Counted from the stretch's first letter, positions 17,941 through 27,168 are shown. The stretch is 64,000 bases of DNA from Thalassotalea sp. PS06 (GCF_007197775.1 NZ_CP041638.1:62001-126000), one strand, 5' to 3'. Made by a program: numbers and translations. Notes: generated by a model not told the origin, from the letters alone.

Positions 17941-19129
17941 CTTCAGTGCTGCCCTGAAAGCATCTTCATACCTTATGGCTTTGTTATTTATGAGCAATGC
18001 CCAAGTAGCTAATGCCAAAAACCAAGTAGGGTTTGGTAGCCCTGAAGCGGTTGAGAATCGCATTGAAGAAGATAAGAAAAATCGAGTTCTTCCGCTAAAA
18101 GAACGGTTGGCCGCGGATGGTGTGAATCTGGCTCTGGATTATTCTTTACTCACTTTGGGGACCAGCGACAATCTACCTGGCACTGATGATAGCGCAGCTG
18201 GCGGTATGTTGCGTTTTTACGGCAGCTGGGACTTAACTGGCAAAGACAGCGGCAGCACCGGCAGCTTTGTCTGGAAAGTTGAACACCGACACAGTTACAG
18301 CGATTTAGAACCCAGGTTTGTTGAATTCAATGTCGGTGGCCTTGGTTTGCAGGCACCACCTTTTTCCGATCAAAAAGGCCGGGTAACCAACCTTTACTGG
18401 AAACAAAAACTCAATGATGGCAGGGCAACCATAGTGGCGGGCTTTTTAGACGCAACCGATTATCTTGATGTGTATGCGGTGGCCAGTCCCTGGACAGGTT
18501 TTGTGAACTTTGCGTTTAGCACCGGTAATAACACCATTGCCTTGCCAGGCGATGCGACGCTTGGTGTTGCTGGCGCGACCATGCTGGGCGAGAATTTCTT
18601 TGTCATCGCCGGTATTACCGATATGGAATCGGATCCGACAAGCCCGTTTTCAGATTTGCTCGATGAGAGCAACTTATTCAAAAGCATTGAGTTTGGCTGG
18701 ACCTCATCTCAGGAACAGATTTTTCTCGATAATGTGCACGTAACTTTTTGGGATGCTGACGAAAGTATCTTTATGAATCAGGCGGAAGATTCCGGGGTAA
18801 ATATCTCTGCATCAAAAATGTTTGGCGCCTGGTTACCCTTTGTTCGCGCGAGCTGGGCGGAAAACGGCAGCTTGCTAGGAATTGATAAATCAATAAGTAC
18901 CGGCTTTGCCTATTATGGCCTGGGCGGTGAGGGTAATACGCTTGGCGCCGCAGTCAACTGGGCCGATACCGCCACAGAAGATCAGTACACCCTCGAAGTG
19001 TTTTATTTGCTCAAACTTTTTGGTTCGGTAGAGTTATCTCCGGACATTCAATTTATAAAAAATCCGGCCAATAATCCCAATGAAGATTTAGCGATGATAT
19101 ATGGCTTAAGAGCCCGGGTGTTTTGGTAA
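17927..19129 (+). CDS. OprB-family carbohydrate-selective porin-like outer membrane protein
   Basis: This 400-residue protein has a signal peptide (residues 1-30, ending VANAKN) and the OprB layout: an N-terminal region RLAADGVNLALDYSLL, glycine- and aromatic-rich beta strands, and a final FW at the C-terminus as in outer membrane barrels. The RFYGSWDL and GYGLRARVFW-like termini fit OprB relatives. It would admit small solutes through the outer membrane. It overlaps the amidohydrolase by 14 bp, so the operon could scavenge a peptide-like or imide compound rather than sugar. Substrate is inferred only. Confidence 0.75.
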   Translation: MKTINFSAALKASSYLMALLFMSNAQVANAKNQVGFGSPEAVENRIEEDKKNRVLPLKERLAADGVNLALDYSLLTLGTSDNLPGTDDSAAGGMLRFYGSWDLTGKDSGSTGSFVWKVEHRHSYSDLEPRFVEFNVGGLGLQAPPFSDQKGRVTNLYWKQKLNDGRATIVAGFLDATDYLDVYAVASPWTGFVNFAFSTGNNTIALPGDATLGVAGATMLGENFFVIAGITDMESDPTSPFSDLLDESNLFKSIEFGWTSSQEQIFLDNVHVTFWDADESIFMNQAEDSGVNISASKMFGAWLPFVRASWAENGSLLGIDKSISTGFAYYGLGGEGNTLGAAVNWADTATEDQYTLEVFYLLKLFGSVELSPDIQFIKNPANNPNEDLAMIYGLRARVFW

Positions 19130-19172
19130 GCCTCAGGTCGGAGAATGAGCAGAGCACAGCAAAGATTAATGA

Positions 19173-19670
19173 TTAACCTGGCATCAGCAAGTTCTCGTTA
19201 ATGGCAATAAAGCGGTCGCAGGCACGTAACAACGAATTTGCGGTAAGCATTTCTACACCAATAACTTCCACCTGACACTGGTATTTGCTTTGCAGTTTTT
19301 GCACCAGCAAATCGAAGTCACCGTCGCCACTGAGAAGTACAATGGTGTCGCAATCTTCAGCATAATCTAATGCATCAAGGGTAATACCAACATCCCAGTC
19401 GCCTTTCGCCGAACCATCGCGGCGCTGAATATAAGGCTTTAGTTTTACGTCAAAACCTATGGCCTGCAATATACGCTGAAATTGCTGCTGTTTTTCATCG
19501 CCGGCATCAATGGCGTAGGCGCTGGCGTGGACGATTTCACCTTTTTCAGAGATAAAGGCCCAAAGCGCATTGTAATTAAAGTTACGTTTAAATGCCTGTT
19601 GGCAGGTGTAATAGATATTCTGCACGTCCACCAACACCGCAATGCGTTTTTCGGGTGTCATTTGTTTCAT
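19173..19670 (-). CDS. NYN domain protein (LabA/DUF88 family)
   Basis: This 165-residue protein is a single PIN-like NYN nuclease domain. Acidic metal-binding residues are seen in VLVDVQNIYY (Asp near 13), DWDVGITLDALDYAEDCD, and VLLSGDGDFDLLVQKLQ. The family is thought to act on RNA. It is convergent with the porin gene and stands alone. The gene at 22718-23192 is a second, degraded NYN locus of a different subtype. Confidence 0.88.
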   Translation of the reverse strand: MKQMTPEKRIAVLVDVQNIYYTCQQAFKRNFNYNALWAFISEKGEIVHASAYAIDAGDEKQQQFQRILQAIGFDVKLKPYIQRRDGSAKGDWDVGITLDALDYAEDCDTIVLLSGDGDFDLLVQKLQSKYQCQVEVIGVEMLTANSLLRACDRFIAINENLLMPG

Positions 19671-19866
19671 TGATTGTCCTCTGCCTGGATTTCGCTGGTG
19701 ATCTTTATGCTAGCGTTTTATTTAGATTCTAACACAGCCCTAGTATGTCATTGCTAAGTCATTGCCAACAACCTGAATAAGAACGAGATAACCTGAATGG
19801 CTGGATTATCACTGCCATTGATGGCTAAATTGATTCGCCTCTGCCCGCTAGATTTTCTATACTCCT

Positions 19867-20141
19867 ATACCAATCACACTAAGTTTGTGCACTACTTAGA
19901 GTTAGGGCCGAGGTTCAGTTACAACATAGATTTTATTGATATAGTCATTCTATATTAATGAAATATAGGGCAGTAAATGGGCCTCTCACTAACTCCCTTC
20001 GGGTGAGTTTTAAAGGCGTTTGTGCTGCATTACTGATTTTGGCTAATTTTGAAAATGGAATAACCATTCTCTGCAATCAAAGCCTTGTCTAAAAGCCTTT
20101 AAATTCTCACTGAGTGAGCAATAATTTAACGTGATTGGTAT
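19867..20141 (-). mobile_element. Miniature inverted-repeat element, copy 1 (275 bp)
   Basis: This non-coding element is bounded by inverted ends ATACCAATCACACTAA and its imperfect complement ending GATTGGTAT at 20141, with TA at both tips. It matches the 265-bp copy at 37649-37913 in the opposite orientation, with about 9 of 10 bases alike and one short indel. It carries internal palindromes and no open frame. It fills most of the 528-bp gap upstream of the peroxiredoxin gene; the rest holds no gene I can see. Confidence 0.85.
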
Positions 20142-20198
20142 TAACTGTTTTACATTTTCTTAACAATTTTTGCGCACCAATAAACGTATGAGGTCTCT

Positions 20199-20672
20199 AT
20201 GATCAAGGTTAATGACAAGATCCCTGCAGGAGAACTGCAACAGCTTACCAGCGATGGCATGAATAACCTTTCAACCGATTATCTATTCGCCGATAAAAAA
20301 GTAGTTTTGTTTGCCGTGCCAGGAGCATTCACACCAACCTGTTCTGAAGCACACCTACCCGGCTATGTAGTTAAATATGATGACTTTAAAGCCAAAGGCG
20401 TCGATACTATTATCTGCGTTTCCGTCAACGATGCGTTTGTGATGAGTGCCTGGGGCAAAAGCCAGAACGCCGAAAACATCCTGATGTTGGGCGATGGTGA
20501 TGCTACCTTCACCAAATCATTAGGCCTTGAAATGGATACCGCGAGTTTTGGTGGTATCCGCTCGCAGCGCTACGCGATGGTTGTCGACCATGGTGTTGTC
20601 ACCCATTTAAATGTTGAAGCCGCGGGTAAGTTTGAGGTCAGTGACGCTGAAACTATTTTGGCGCTGTTATAA
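20199..20672 (+). CDS. Peroxiredoxin, Prx5 type
   Basis: This 157-residue thiol peroxidase reduces peroxides in the cytoplasm. The peroxidatic Cys lies in PGAFTPTCSEAHLPGY (near residue 49), with the conserved Arg in GIRSQRYAM. It has the Prx5 core with no glutaredoxin domain, unlike the fusion protein at 35562-36293, its close paralogue. Start ATG 20199 follows GAGG 9 nt upstream. A strong terminator separates it from ferritin, but both are oxidative stress/iron genes in tandem. Confidence 0.9.
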   Translation: MIKVNDKIPAGELQQLTSDGMNNLSTDYLFADKKVVLFAVPGAFTPTCSEAHLPGYVVKYDDFKAKGVDTIICVSVNDAFVMSAWGKSQNAENILMLGDGDATFTKSLGLEMDTASFGGIRSQRYAMVVDHGVVTHLNVEAAGKFEVSDAETILALL

Positions 20673-20709
20673 AGTTAAACAATTCCGTTTTATAAACCAA
20701 TGCGTTAAG

Positions 20710-20742
20710 ATCGCCGTATCTCAATGATAGGGCGATTTTTTT
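20710..20742 (+). terminator. Rho-independent terminator of the peroxiredoxin gene
   Basis: ATCGCC (20710-20715) pairs with GGCGAT (20731-20736), extended by an inner TATC/GATA stem, then a T7 run to 20742. Confidence 0.85.
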
Positions 20743-20782
20743 ATGGCCCTGTAGTCACATCAGTAAAAGAGCAGAGAGTCTT

Positions 20783-21310
20783 ATGTTAAAAACGCAAATG
20801 GTTGAGCAGTTAAATGCTCAGATTAATCTAGAATTTTACTCCTCTAACTTATACCTGCAGATGAGTGCTTGGTGTGAAGATAAAGGTTTCGAAGGTGCCG
20901 CCGCATTCATGCGTAAACATGCCATTGAAGAAATGCAGCACATGAATCGTCTGTTCAACTATGTGAGCGAAACTGGTGCTCTACCAATCTTAGGCACAAT
21001 CGATGCGCCACCACATGAGTTTGAATCCCTGGTAGAAGTATTTCAGGCGACATTTGAGCACGAGTGTTTAGTCACCCAAAAAATCAACGAGTTGGCGCAT
21101 TTTGCGTTTACCAATCAGGATTACTCAACGTTTAACTTCCTGCAGTGGTATGTTGCTGAGCAGCATGAAGAAGAAACCCTGTTCAAATCCATCATCGATA
21201 AAATCCAATTGGTTGGTGATGATGGTCACGCATTATTCTTCGTTGACAAAGATTTAGCTGAGCTGGCTAAAAACGGCCCAACATCGGTAACGCCAACAGC
21301 AGACGCTTAA
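20783..21310 (+). CDS. ftnA: Non-haem ferritin
   Basis: This 175-residue iron-storage protein forms a 24-subunit cage and oxidises Fe(II). The ferroxidase ligands are present: [11 protein letters not shown] (Glu 17), EEMQHMNR (Glu and His near 50-53), FEHECLVT and [10 protein letters not shown]. Length and motif order match E. coli FtnA rather than bacterioferritin; no haem Met is needed. It has its own terminator. It follows a peroxiredoxin gene. Confidence 0.94.
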   Translation: MLKTQMVEQLNAQINLEFYSSNLYLQMSAWCEDKGFEGAAAFMRKHAIEEMQHMNRLFNYVSETGALPILGTIDAPPHEFESLVEVFQATFEHECLVTQKINELAHFAFTNQDYSTFNFLQWYVAEQHEEETLFKSIIDKIQLVGDDGHALFFVDKDLAELAKNGPTSVTPTADA

Positions 21311-21354
21311 TCGGTAATAATTAAGCTAAGCTTTACACAGTTTGGTTTTATATG

Positions 21355-21377
21355 AAGCCCTTAACAAGGGCTTTTTT
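21355..21377 (+). terminator. Rho-independent terminator of ftnA
   Basis: AAGCCCTT (21355-21362) and AAGGGCTT (21366-21373) with an AAC loop are followed by T's. Confidence 0.9.
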
Positions 21378-21394
21378 ATGCATGGATGTATTTA

Positions 21395-21425
21395 GTCGAG
21401 ATATTGCCATCCATGATATCTCGAC
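21395..21425 (-). repeat. 31-nt palindromic repeat, inverted relative of the 5.2 kb units
   Basis: GTCGAGATAT-ATATCTCGAC arms around CCATCCAT are the reverse complement of the palindrome in the 5157-5262 units, with compensating changes in both arms. Flanks also show weak similarity to the unit. Confidence 0.7.
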
Positions 21426-21506
21426 ATGCCATAAGTCCATTTATTTATCCTGAGCGAGCCACGGATGGTGTTAGCCAGGGATTATAAGTAAATTTTAGAG
21501 GTTGTT

Positions 21507-22700
21507 TTGACCATAAAAAAGGTTGATGTATTGGTGATTGGTGCCGGCGCTGCAGGGTTAATGTGTGCGCTAAATGCGGGTTATCGAGGTCGTAGTGTTA
21601 CCGTTGTTGATATGGGTAAAAAGCCCGGCCGCAAGATTATCATCTCCGGCGGAGGGCGCTGTAATTTCACCAATCAGAATGCCAATCCGGACAACTTTCT
21701 TTGTCATAACCCGCACTTCGTAAAATCGGCGCTGAGTCGCTATACCCAATACGATTTTATCGATATGGTCGAGCGTCATGGTATTGATTACCACCATAAA
21801 ACCCTTGGGCAATTGTTCTGCGATAATTCCGCCCACGATATCGTCGAAATGCTGACCACCGAATGTGATTGGGCCGGTGTAACCATAAAGATGCAATCGG
21901 AAGTACTGAAGGTGGAAGCTCTGGAAGAGGGCGGATATCAGGTAACAACGTCAGGCGATGACTATCAGTGCGAATCTTTGGTGGTTGCTGCCGGCGGGTT
22001 GACCATGCCAAAACTTGGCGCCAGCCCTATCGGTTATAAAATTGCCGAACAGTTTGGCTTAAACGTATTGCCAACCTGTGCCGCTCTGGTTCCATTTACC
22101 CTGCATGATCAGGATAAAGCCCGTTTCGATGGTTTATCCGGTATTAGTGTCGATTGCGAAGTTACCAGCGAATCCGGGCAAATGTTCCGCGAGAATATTC
22201 TGTTTACCCATCGCGGCTTATCGGGTCCGGCGATATTACAGATCTCCTCTTATTGGCAGGCCGGGCAATGGGTGAGTATTAATCTATTGCCGGACATGTC
22301 GTTGCAGGAAACCTTGCAATCCATTCGTGAAAAACATCCCCAACGTAGCCTGAAAAATGCACTAACGCAGCTGCTTCCTAAGCGCCTGATTGAAAAGCTT
22401 GATGCTGCTGGCGAGATCCCGGCAAAGAACCTCAACCAGCTAAATCATCAGGAATATCAGGACCTGCACATCCATTTTCATCAATGGCGAATCAAACCCA
22501 ATGGCACGGAAGGCTATCGCACCGCCGAGGTAACATTAGGTGGCGTAGATAGTGATGAACTTTCATCAAAAACCCTGGAAGCGAAAAAAGCCCCCGGACT
22601 TTATTTTATCGGTGAGGTTACCGAAGTCACTGGCTGGCTCGGGGGGTACAATTTCCAGTGGTCATGGAGCTCAGGCTGGGCTGCGGGGCAGGTGGTATAG
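21507..22700 (+). CDS. NAD(P)/FAD-dependent oxidoreductase, HI0933/YhiN family
   Basis: This 397-residue flavoprotein starts with the FAD-binding GAGAAGLMCALNAG (residues 12-25), then the family-specific KKPGRKIIISGGGRCNFTN. The C-terminal VTLGGVDSDELSSKTLE and GLYFIGEVTEVTGWLGGYNF are typical of the HI0933/BaiN-like group. Relatives reduce unsaturated substrates or are of unknown role. The start is TTG 21507, with AGAGG 5 nt upstream. Single gene. Confidence 0.88.
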   Translation: MTIKKVDVLVIGAGAAGLMCALNAGYRGRSVTVVDMGKKPGRKIIISGGGRCNFTNQNANPDNFLCHNPHFVKSALSRYTQYDFIDMVERHGIDYHHKTLGQLFCDNSAHDIVEMLTTECDWAGVTIKMQSEVLKVEALEEGGYQVTTSGDDYQCESLVVAAGGLTMPKLGASPIGYKIAEQFGLNVLPTCAALVPFTLHDQDKARFDGLSGISVDCEVTSESGQMFRENILFTHRGLSGPAILQISSYWQAGQWVSINLLPDMSLQETLQSIREKHPQRSLKNALTQLLPKRLIEKLDAAGEIPAKNLNQLNHQEYQDLHIHFHQWRIKPNGTEGYRTAEVTLGGVDSDELSSKTLEAKKAPGLYFIGEVTEVTGWLGGYNFQWSWSSGWAAGQVV

Positions 22701-22717
22701 AGCTGTGTATTGACAAT

Positions 22718-23192
22718 TTAGGAGTGACCATTTTGTTTTGCTCGCTTCTTATCTCTGATCCAGAAAACTGAACCTTTGGTCTTCTTCATTTCGAACAGAT
22801 CTATGGCGGCGAAAAGGTCACTGAGTTTTTTATAGCCATAATTGCGCTGATCAAAGGAGGCATGATTAGCGATATGAGTTCCGATTGGCCCAAGCATTGC
22901 CCATCCTTCATCGTTTTCAACAGCCTCAATCGCTTGACGAAGTAAATTCATCAACTTTGTATCACTTTTAATGCTTTGCGCAGGTTTTGTGATAACTTTT
23001 TCGGTATTTTCAGGCTCATCTAAGAACAAAAACATCTTCCCAAGGTTTTATATTTGAGCTTTTCCAGTTGCCATATGCTTTACGAATATTGACAACACCA
23101 TAAGAGGCCAACTCGGATAGGATAACCTCTATTTTGGCGGCTGGGGCATTATCAGCATCAATTAATAAAGCGATTTTTTGTTTATCTTTCAT
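22718..23192 (-). pseudogene. NYN/LabA-like RNA-binding protein gene with a large internal deletion
   Basis: Two minus-strand frames are parts of one family. ATG 23192 reads KIALLIDADNAPAAKIEVIL to KPWEDV, then stops at 23016. From 23035 a second frame reads FLFLDEPE, then GWAMLGPIGTHIANHASFDQ and YGYKKLSDLFAAIDLFEM, to 22718. In intact relatives roughly 85 residues lie between these, including the acidic catalytic part of the NYN domain. The deletion also shifts the frame. The C-terminal piece is a complete OST-HTH/LOTUS-like domain with its own ATG (23035, 105 residues), so it might still be made. AAGGA precedes ATG 23192. Confidence 0.75.
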
Positions 23193-23270
23193 TTCAAACA
23201 ATCCTTGTTTTCAAGACATAGAATGATTGAAATACTCTATCCGAATATTTTAAATAATAAAACTGAAGAT

Positions 23271-23909
23271 CTAGTTAGCCAGTAGATCTAAAATTAGTTG
23301 TTTGAATGTATCAACCTCGTGGGCCCCAGAAAGGGCTTTCTCATTATTAAAAATAAACAGCGGCACGCCATGAACACCTTGCCGATGCCATTGTTGTTCC
23401 ATGGCTTTGATCTCCGCTTCGAAACGGTTCGTTTCGAGAACGGATTTCGCATCTTGTACGTCCAGGCCAACGGCTTTAACGACCTCAAGCAGTGCACCCT
23501 GAGAAAAGTCACCACGGTTGGAAAAGAAATGCTCGAATAAAGCCTCCGAGAGCGCATTCTGTAATCCGGAATCCTTCGCCCAGTGCAATAACTGATGGCA
23601 GTTAAGCGTGTTAAGCATTTTCATATCATCGAAATAGTCGAAGTTGAAACCTATTTCCTTACCGTGTTCCATTAACATAGCTCTGGCTTTGACACTGTCC
23701 TCAATCGAGGTGCCATATTTTTGTGCTAAATGCTCGCGCAGGTTTTCACCTGTCTCTGGCATATCCGGATTTAATTCGAACGGGTGCCAGGTAACGGATA
23801 CGTCTACCGCAGGCTGAAGTTCGGCAATTGCACGTTTCAACCTACCGTAGCCAATCACGCACCAGGGACATACCACATCGGAAATGATATCGATTTGAAG
23901 TGTCGCCAT
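23271..23909 (-). CDS. FrnE-like DsbA family oxidoreductase
   Basis: This 212-residue thioredoxin-fold protein of the DsbA/2-hydroxychromene-2-carboxylate isomerase group has the active site CPWC (SDVVCPWCVIGYGRL, near residues 13-16) and a cis-Pro loop in GVHGVPLFIF. There is no signal peptide, so it is cytoplasmic. ATG 23909 is chosen because the preceding gene's stop ends 1 nt before it (TAATATG), showing coupling; the longer frame to 23972 reads into that gene. FrnE-type proteins have been linked to oxidative stress and disulfide handling; the partner here is a peroxiredoxin. Confidence 0.87.
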   Translation of the reverse strand: MATLQIDIISDVVCPWCVIGYGRLKRAIAELQPAVDVSVTWHPFELNPDMPETGENLREHLAQKYGTSIEDSVKARAMLMEHGKEIGFNFDYFDDMKMLNTLNCHQLLHWAKDSGLQNALSEALFEHFFSNRGDFSQGALLEVVKAVGLDVQDAKSVLETNRFEAEIKAMEQQWHRQGVHGVPLFIFNNEKALSGAHEVDTFKQLILDLLAN

Positions 23910-23910
23910 A

Positions 23911-24453
23911 TTATTTGTGCATACCTCGAATCGGGTAGTTGTTGTCTGGATTACGGATCCAGGCCAGACCATTCACCAGTGCCTGAAGCTCAGGGCGCAC
24001 GAACGGATTGTTGGAAATATCGATTACCTGAATCGTACCTTCTTCATTGACAACATATAGTGCAGGCTCTGCAAATGGGTGATCGGTTTCCTGCTCGGAG
24101 CGGGGATCAGAGATGTAGGTACCGAGGGTTTTCATCTGCTCGATAGTCAGACCGAAGCCAAGTGGAAAATCGACTTCCAAACGCGACATATGCTCTTGAA
24201 GTTGCGCTTCGCTGTCACCCGAAACGGCAATTACATCAACACCGGTTTTCGCCAAATCCTCTTTAAAGGTCTGTAGCTGGTTAAGATATTTGGTACACAG
24301 TGGACAGTGTCTGCCGCGATAAACCACGACGAGTTGCCAGTCGTGACCGTTTTCAGGTTTGCCAAGGGTCTTAGAACCACCGCCACGAACCGACACCGTG
24401 ATTTCAGGAAAGGTGCTACCAGGGTGTAACTTTTGGGTATATTCAGATGCCAT
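23911..24453 (-). CDS. Peroxiredoxin-like (AhpC/TSA) protein
   Basis: This 180-residue redoxin-domain protein has the active-site segment VVVYRGRHCPLCTKYLNQL (CPLC near residues 50-53), unlike the PxxxTxxC of true peroxiredoxins, then VIAVSGDS and a C-terminal region with PALYVVNEEG. It belongs to the AhpC/TSA-like group with a CxxC pair, so it may be a thiol reductase or atypical peroxidase. It is followed with a 1-nt gap by the FrnE-like gene; the pair forms an operon. Confidence 0.82.
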   Translation of the reverse strand: MASEYTQKLHPGSTFPEITVSVRGGGSKTLGKPENGHDWQLVVVYRGRHCPLCTKYLNQLQTFKEDLAKTGVDVIAVSGDSEAQLQEHMSRLEVDFPLGFGLTIEQMKTLGTYISDPRSEQETDHPFAEPALYVVNEEGTIQVIDISNNPFVRPELQALVNGLAWIRNPDNNYPIRGMHK

Positions 24454-24595
24454 AGATAATCCTCGAAAACATAGTTAGCAGTTGATGAACAGCCTGTCGA
24501 TTAATAGTAGTCATCGTTAATTTATTTTGCTGTATCGAACTCAAACACCACACCATTGGTCATCTTCCAGGTTGATAAATCCAGCTTAGATTTTA

Positions 24596-25276
24596 TTAAG
24601 GTCCAGTGTAGATGATGATAAGCTGGGCATCGTCTAATGCGGTAAAATCGATTCCTTTTTCAACACGGTACAAGCTTCGCGATTCTGCCTTGCTATCGTT
24701 AAACTGACCGTTACCCTTACTCAAGTAGGCCATTGCTGCTCCTGCATGAGAAATCGACTGTCCTGCTTTCAGATTTGCCACGGCAATCGAGGTATTGCTA
24801 TGGAAACGCTCTACCTGCGTTCTGTCGCCGCCATATACCTGCTGCAGTTTTCCGACTTCGGGTTCAAACACCTGGTAACCGGCAGGTTCTCCCGGATTAT
24901 CAGGTAATACCCAAAGCTGAATCATTTGGTTTTCAGATTTATCCGGATTGATCTCATTATGAAAAAAGCCCTTGCCGCCGGCGCGTTGCACTTGCGTATA
25001 TCCGGCATCGAGTTGCTGTCCGTGCTCCATTGAACCTGCATGAGAAATACGACCATCGACCATCACCGAAATCACATCAATCTCCCGGTGCGGATGCATA
25101 CCGGTTTCTCCAAAAGGCAGAAAGTTAGCATCTGCCAGATAGACAAAATTACCAATACCGTTGAAAGCTTTAGGGTGTTTGTGATCACCGAAAATTCGCT
25201 CATCGGTTACCATACGTTTTTCTTTGAGTCCGGCAAAGCCGCCTAGCGGCAGATCGGCATAGCGTAAAATATCCAT
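24596..25276 (-). CDS. Pirin family bicupin (YhaK-like)
   Basis: This 226-residue bicupin has the pirin metal site HPHREIDVISVMVDG (near residues 61-75) and a typical HAGSMEHGQ segment. The C-terminal half matches YhaK (ESRSLYRVEKG). YhaK responds to reactive chlorine and is redox-sensitive; other pirins have quercetinase activity. The gap 24454-24595 upstream of the peroxiredoxin-like gene has no gene; a 22-codon tail reading STWKMTNGVVFEFDTAK on the minus strand may be debris of a lost gene. Confidence 0.87.
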   Translation of the reverse strand: MDILRYADLPLGGFAGLKEKRMVTDERIFGDHKHPKAFNGIGNFVYLADANFLPFGETGMHPHREIDVISVMVDGRISHAGSMEHGQQLDAGYTQVQRAGGKGFFHNEINPDKSENQMIQLWVLPDNPGEPAGYQVFEPEVGKLQQVYGGDRTQVERFHSNTSIAVANLKAGQSISHAGAAMAYLSKGNGQFNDSKAESRSLYRVEKGIDFTALDDAQLIIIYTGP

Positions 25277-25364
25277 TGCTTGTATCTCTGGTGAGGGAGG
25301 GGGGTGGCCGCCCTTGGTGTTTAATTACTCTCGTTGTTACGAAATAATGCTAATGCAAGATTAC

Positions 25365-26282
25365 TCAGGCACGCGGATTTTTTTGAGCATCAAATAAGAC
25401 TTTGAGCCAGCGAATGTCTTCCGGGCCCAGGCCTGCCTGTTTATGCAGCGAGGGCTTTTCATAAACCTCTTTATACACATGGCAAATAGCGGTTTGGGTT
25501 AACTCACGCCAGCGCTCGCCTTTCAAATCTTTTATCTGACTATTGATTAAATCCGCTTCCAATAAGGGATCATATTCCCCTTCATCAGTACGAATTACCC
25601 GAGCCAATTGCGCGAGAATAGGATTGATGATCTTCAAAGTATTGGCATCAGAAAACTCTTTATCGACATTATCCTGAGCTTCTTTGATTTTTTGCTTCAA
25701 TTGATATTCATTGAGCTTTTCTCCGGTTGCCCGCAGACCATATTTATTAAGTAATGTTCCTATACCAGGTAACAGCGCTTTCGCCGCAATGCCGGCGCCA
25801 AGCAGTGGATTGAATATGGCCGCGAGGCCACCAACCAGCAACATGCCGTAGGTGAGCTTTTTATCTAATGCATCGATTTCATCGGCCAGAGCTTCCAGAC
25901 TATTTGGCTCACTAGCGCTTCGGGCACTGACGATCTCTTCTGCCGATTGAGCCATGTAGGTTTTTAACATGACCTCAGCATGCTCATCGGCAAAGTGAAA
26001 TACCCGGCGTTTTGGCAGGTTATTTATTTCCGGAACACCGTTTGGTAAACAGCGCATCGTGTGCAGGGCAAATTGATATTCGGAAGGTTTAAACGGAACC
26101 ACGAAATAATGCTTTTCATCAAATTGCTGATCGCCATAATTTTCTGATTTTTCCGTAGAAACAAAAACAGGCAGGCCATTTACTTTTTCCTGAACCAAAG
26201 AAAGCCCAGCGGCAATTTCATCGGTCGCTTTATCGGCGGCAGCTTTTAAAACTGAAAGTCCCTTTTGCAAATAATCGCGCAT
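25365..26282 (-). CDS. Hypothetical protein with a central hydrophobic hairpin
   Basis: I do not recognise this 305-residue protein. It begins with an amphipathic helix (MRDYLQKGLSVLKAA), has a mixed middle part, a glycine- and alanine-rich hydrophobic stretch (about residues 144-182, with LVGGLAAIFNPLLGAGIAAK), and a charged helical C-terminus. No signal peptide is seen. The hydrophobic part suggests peripheral or hairpin-type membrane association. It is the last gene of the six-gene operon, 3 bp after the DoxX-like gene, so it is probably translationally linked to it. Confidence 0.6.
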   Translation of the reverse strand: MRDYLQKGLSVLKAAADKATDEIAAGLSLVQEKVNGLPVFVSTEKSENYGDQQFDEKHYFVVPFKPSEYQFALHTMRCLPNGVPEINNLPKRRVFHFADEHAEVMLKTYMAQSAEEIVSARSASEPNSLEALADEIDALDKKLTYGMLLVGGLAAIFNPLLGAGIAAKALLPGIGTLLNKYGLRATGEKLNEYQLKQKIKEAQDNVDKEFSDANTLKIINPILAQLARVIRTDEGEYDPLLEADLINSQIKDLKGERWRELTQTAICHVYKEVYEKPSLHKQAGLGPEDIRWLKVLFDAQKNPRA

Positions 26283-26285
26283 GGC

Positions 26286-26681
26286 CTAGCCTTTTTCCTG
26301 TACTTCATTTGCAGATAGATAAACGAACATTATTAATACCAGTATGGGTAAGTTTTTGGTGACCGGGCCAAACGGATGTAACCAAAATTCAGGAGCGATA
26401 ACACTCAGCAGTAGGGTATAAGAAACGATTATGATCACCTGAATCGTGCAGCAAAGTCTGATCCCATAGCGAGATAACAGCCAAATACCAAGCATGATAT
26501 CTATGATAGCGCCGCTATATATAGCCAAATCGGATAAGGACTCGGAAAATCCGGCTTGTTGTAATAACTGATAGCCGATTTCCGGGGCGAAAAATATTGA
26601 AGTCAGGCCGGTGAATATCCAGACGATGGCTAAAGAATAAATGGCCAGTGTTATCAGTGTTTGTTGATTGTGTTGAGTCAT
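26286..26681 (-). CDS. DoxX-like small membrane protein
   Basis: This 131-residue protein has four predicted membrane helices (about residues 9-30, 50-70, 76-96, 108-125). The pattern (IFTGLTSIFF early, GAIIDIMLGIWLL in helix 2, LHPFGPVTKNLPIL before helix 4) matches the DoxX-like group. Such proteins are thought to be quinone- or redox-related. ATG 26681 is chosen; an in-frame TTG at 26702 overlaps the upstream gene. It lies 13 bp after the DUF2269 gene. Confidence 0.72.
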   Translation of the reverse strand: MTQHNQQTLITLAIYSLAIVWIFTGLTSIFFAPEIGYQLLQQAGFSESLSDLAIYSGAIIDIMLGIWLLSRYGIRLCCTIQVIIIVSYTLLLSVIAPEFWLHPFGPVTKNLPILVLIMFVYLSANEVQEKG

Positions 26682-26694
26682 CGTCGATTCATCC

Positions 26695-27168
26695 CTACAC
26701 AACCGAAACCGGTTTAAATACCATCAGATAGAAGATGATTAAGATGGCAATAAAAGCAGGGAAACCAAGTGCTATCCACCAGCGCATGAGCCTTTTAAAT
26801 TCCGGTAAGGTTTTTTCCGCAATTACCGATTCTGTTGCTAATTCTCTTAACCGATATTGGATCCTCAGAACTGGTAACCAGCAAGCACCGATAACAAGGA
26901 TTAGGGTTAACACCCACATAAACCAGGGAGATGAAAAAGAATAACCCTGCAATTTCATTAGTAATACGCCTGTAGTGATTTGGGTGATGACTGCTGGTGT
27001 GGTAAACAGCCAGTCACCAATAATTACATGATTGGCGGTTATCTGGATAACGGTTGGATTGTCTGAGCGATAGGCCATGAACATAAAAAATGCGATGCCG
27101 GTTCCCGTACCGGCAACGATAGCGGCAGCAATGATATGGAGAAATTTAAGGGTTAGATAATAGTCCAT
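26695..27168 (-). CDS. DUF2269 family integral membrane protein
   Basis: This 157-residue protein has four membrane helices. The start YLTLKFLHIIAAAIVAGTGTGIAFFM (in two parts: LKFLHIIAAAIVAGTG, GIAFFMF) with the conserved His and the later ITTGVLL segment are typical of DUF2269. Function is unknown. The start ATG shares one base with the TGA stop of the saccharopine-dehydrogenase-like gene (TGATG), so translation is coupled. Confidence 0.8.
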   Translation of the reverse strand: MDYYLTLKFLHIIAAAIVAGTGTGIAFFMFMAYRSDNPTVIQITANHVIIGDWLFTTPAVITQITTGVLLMKLQGYSFSSPWFMWVLTLILVIGACWLPVLRIQYRLRELATESVIAEKTLPEFKRLMRWWIALGFPAFIAILIIFYLMVFKPVSVV

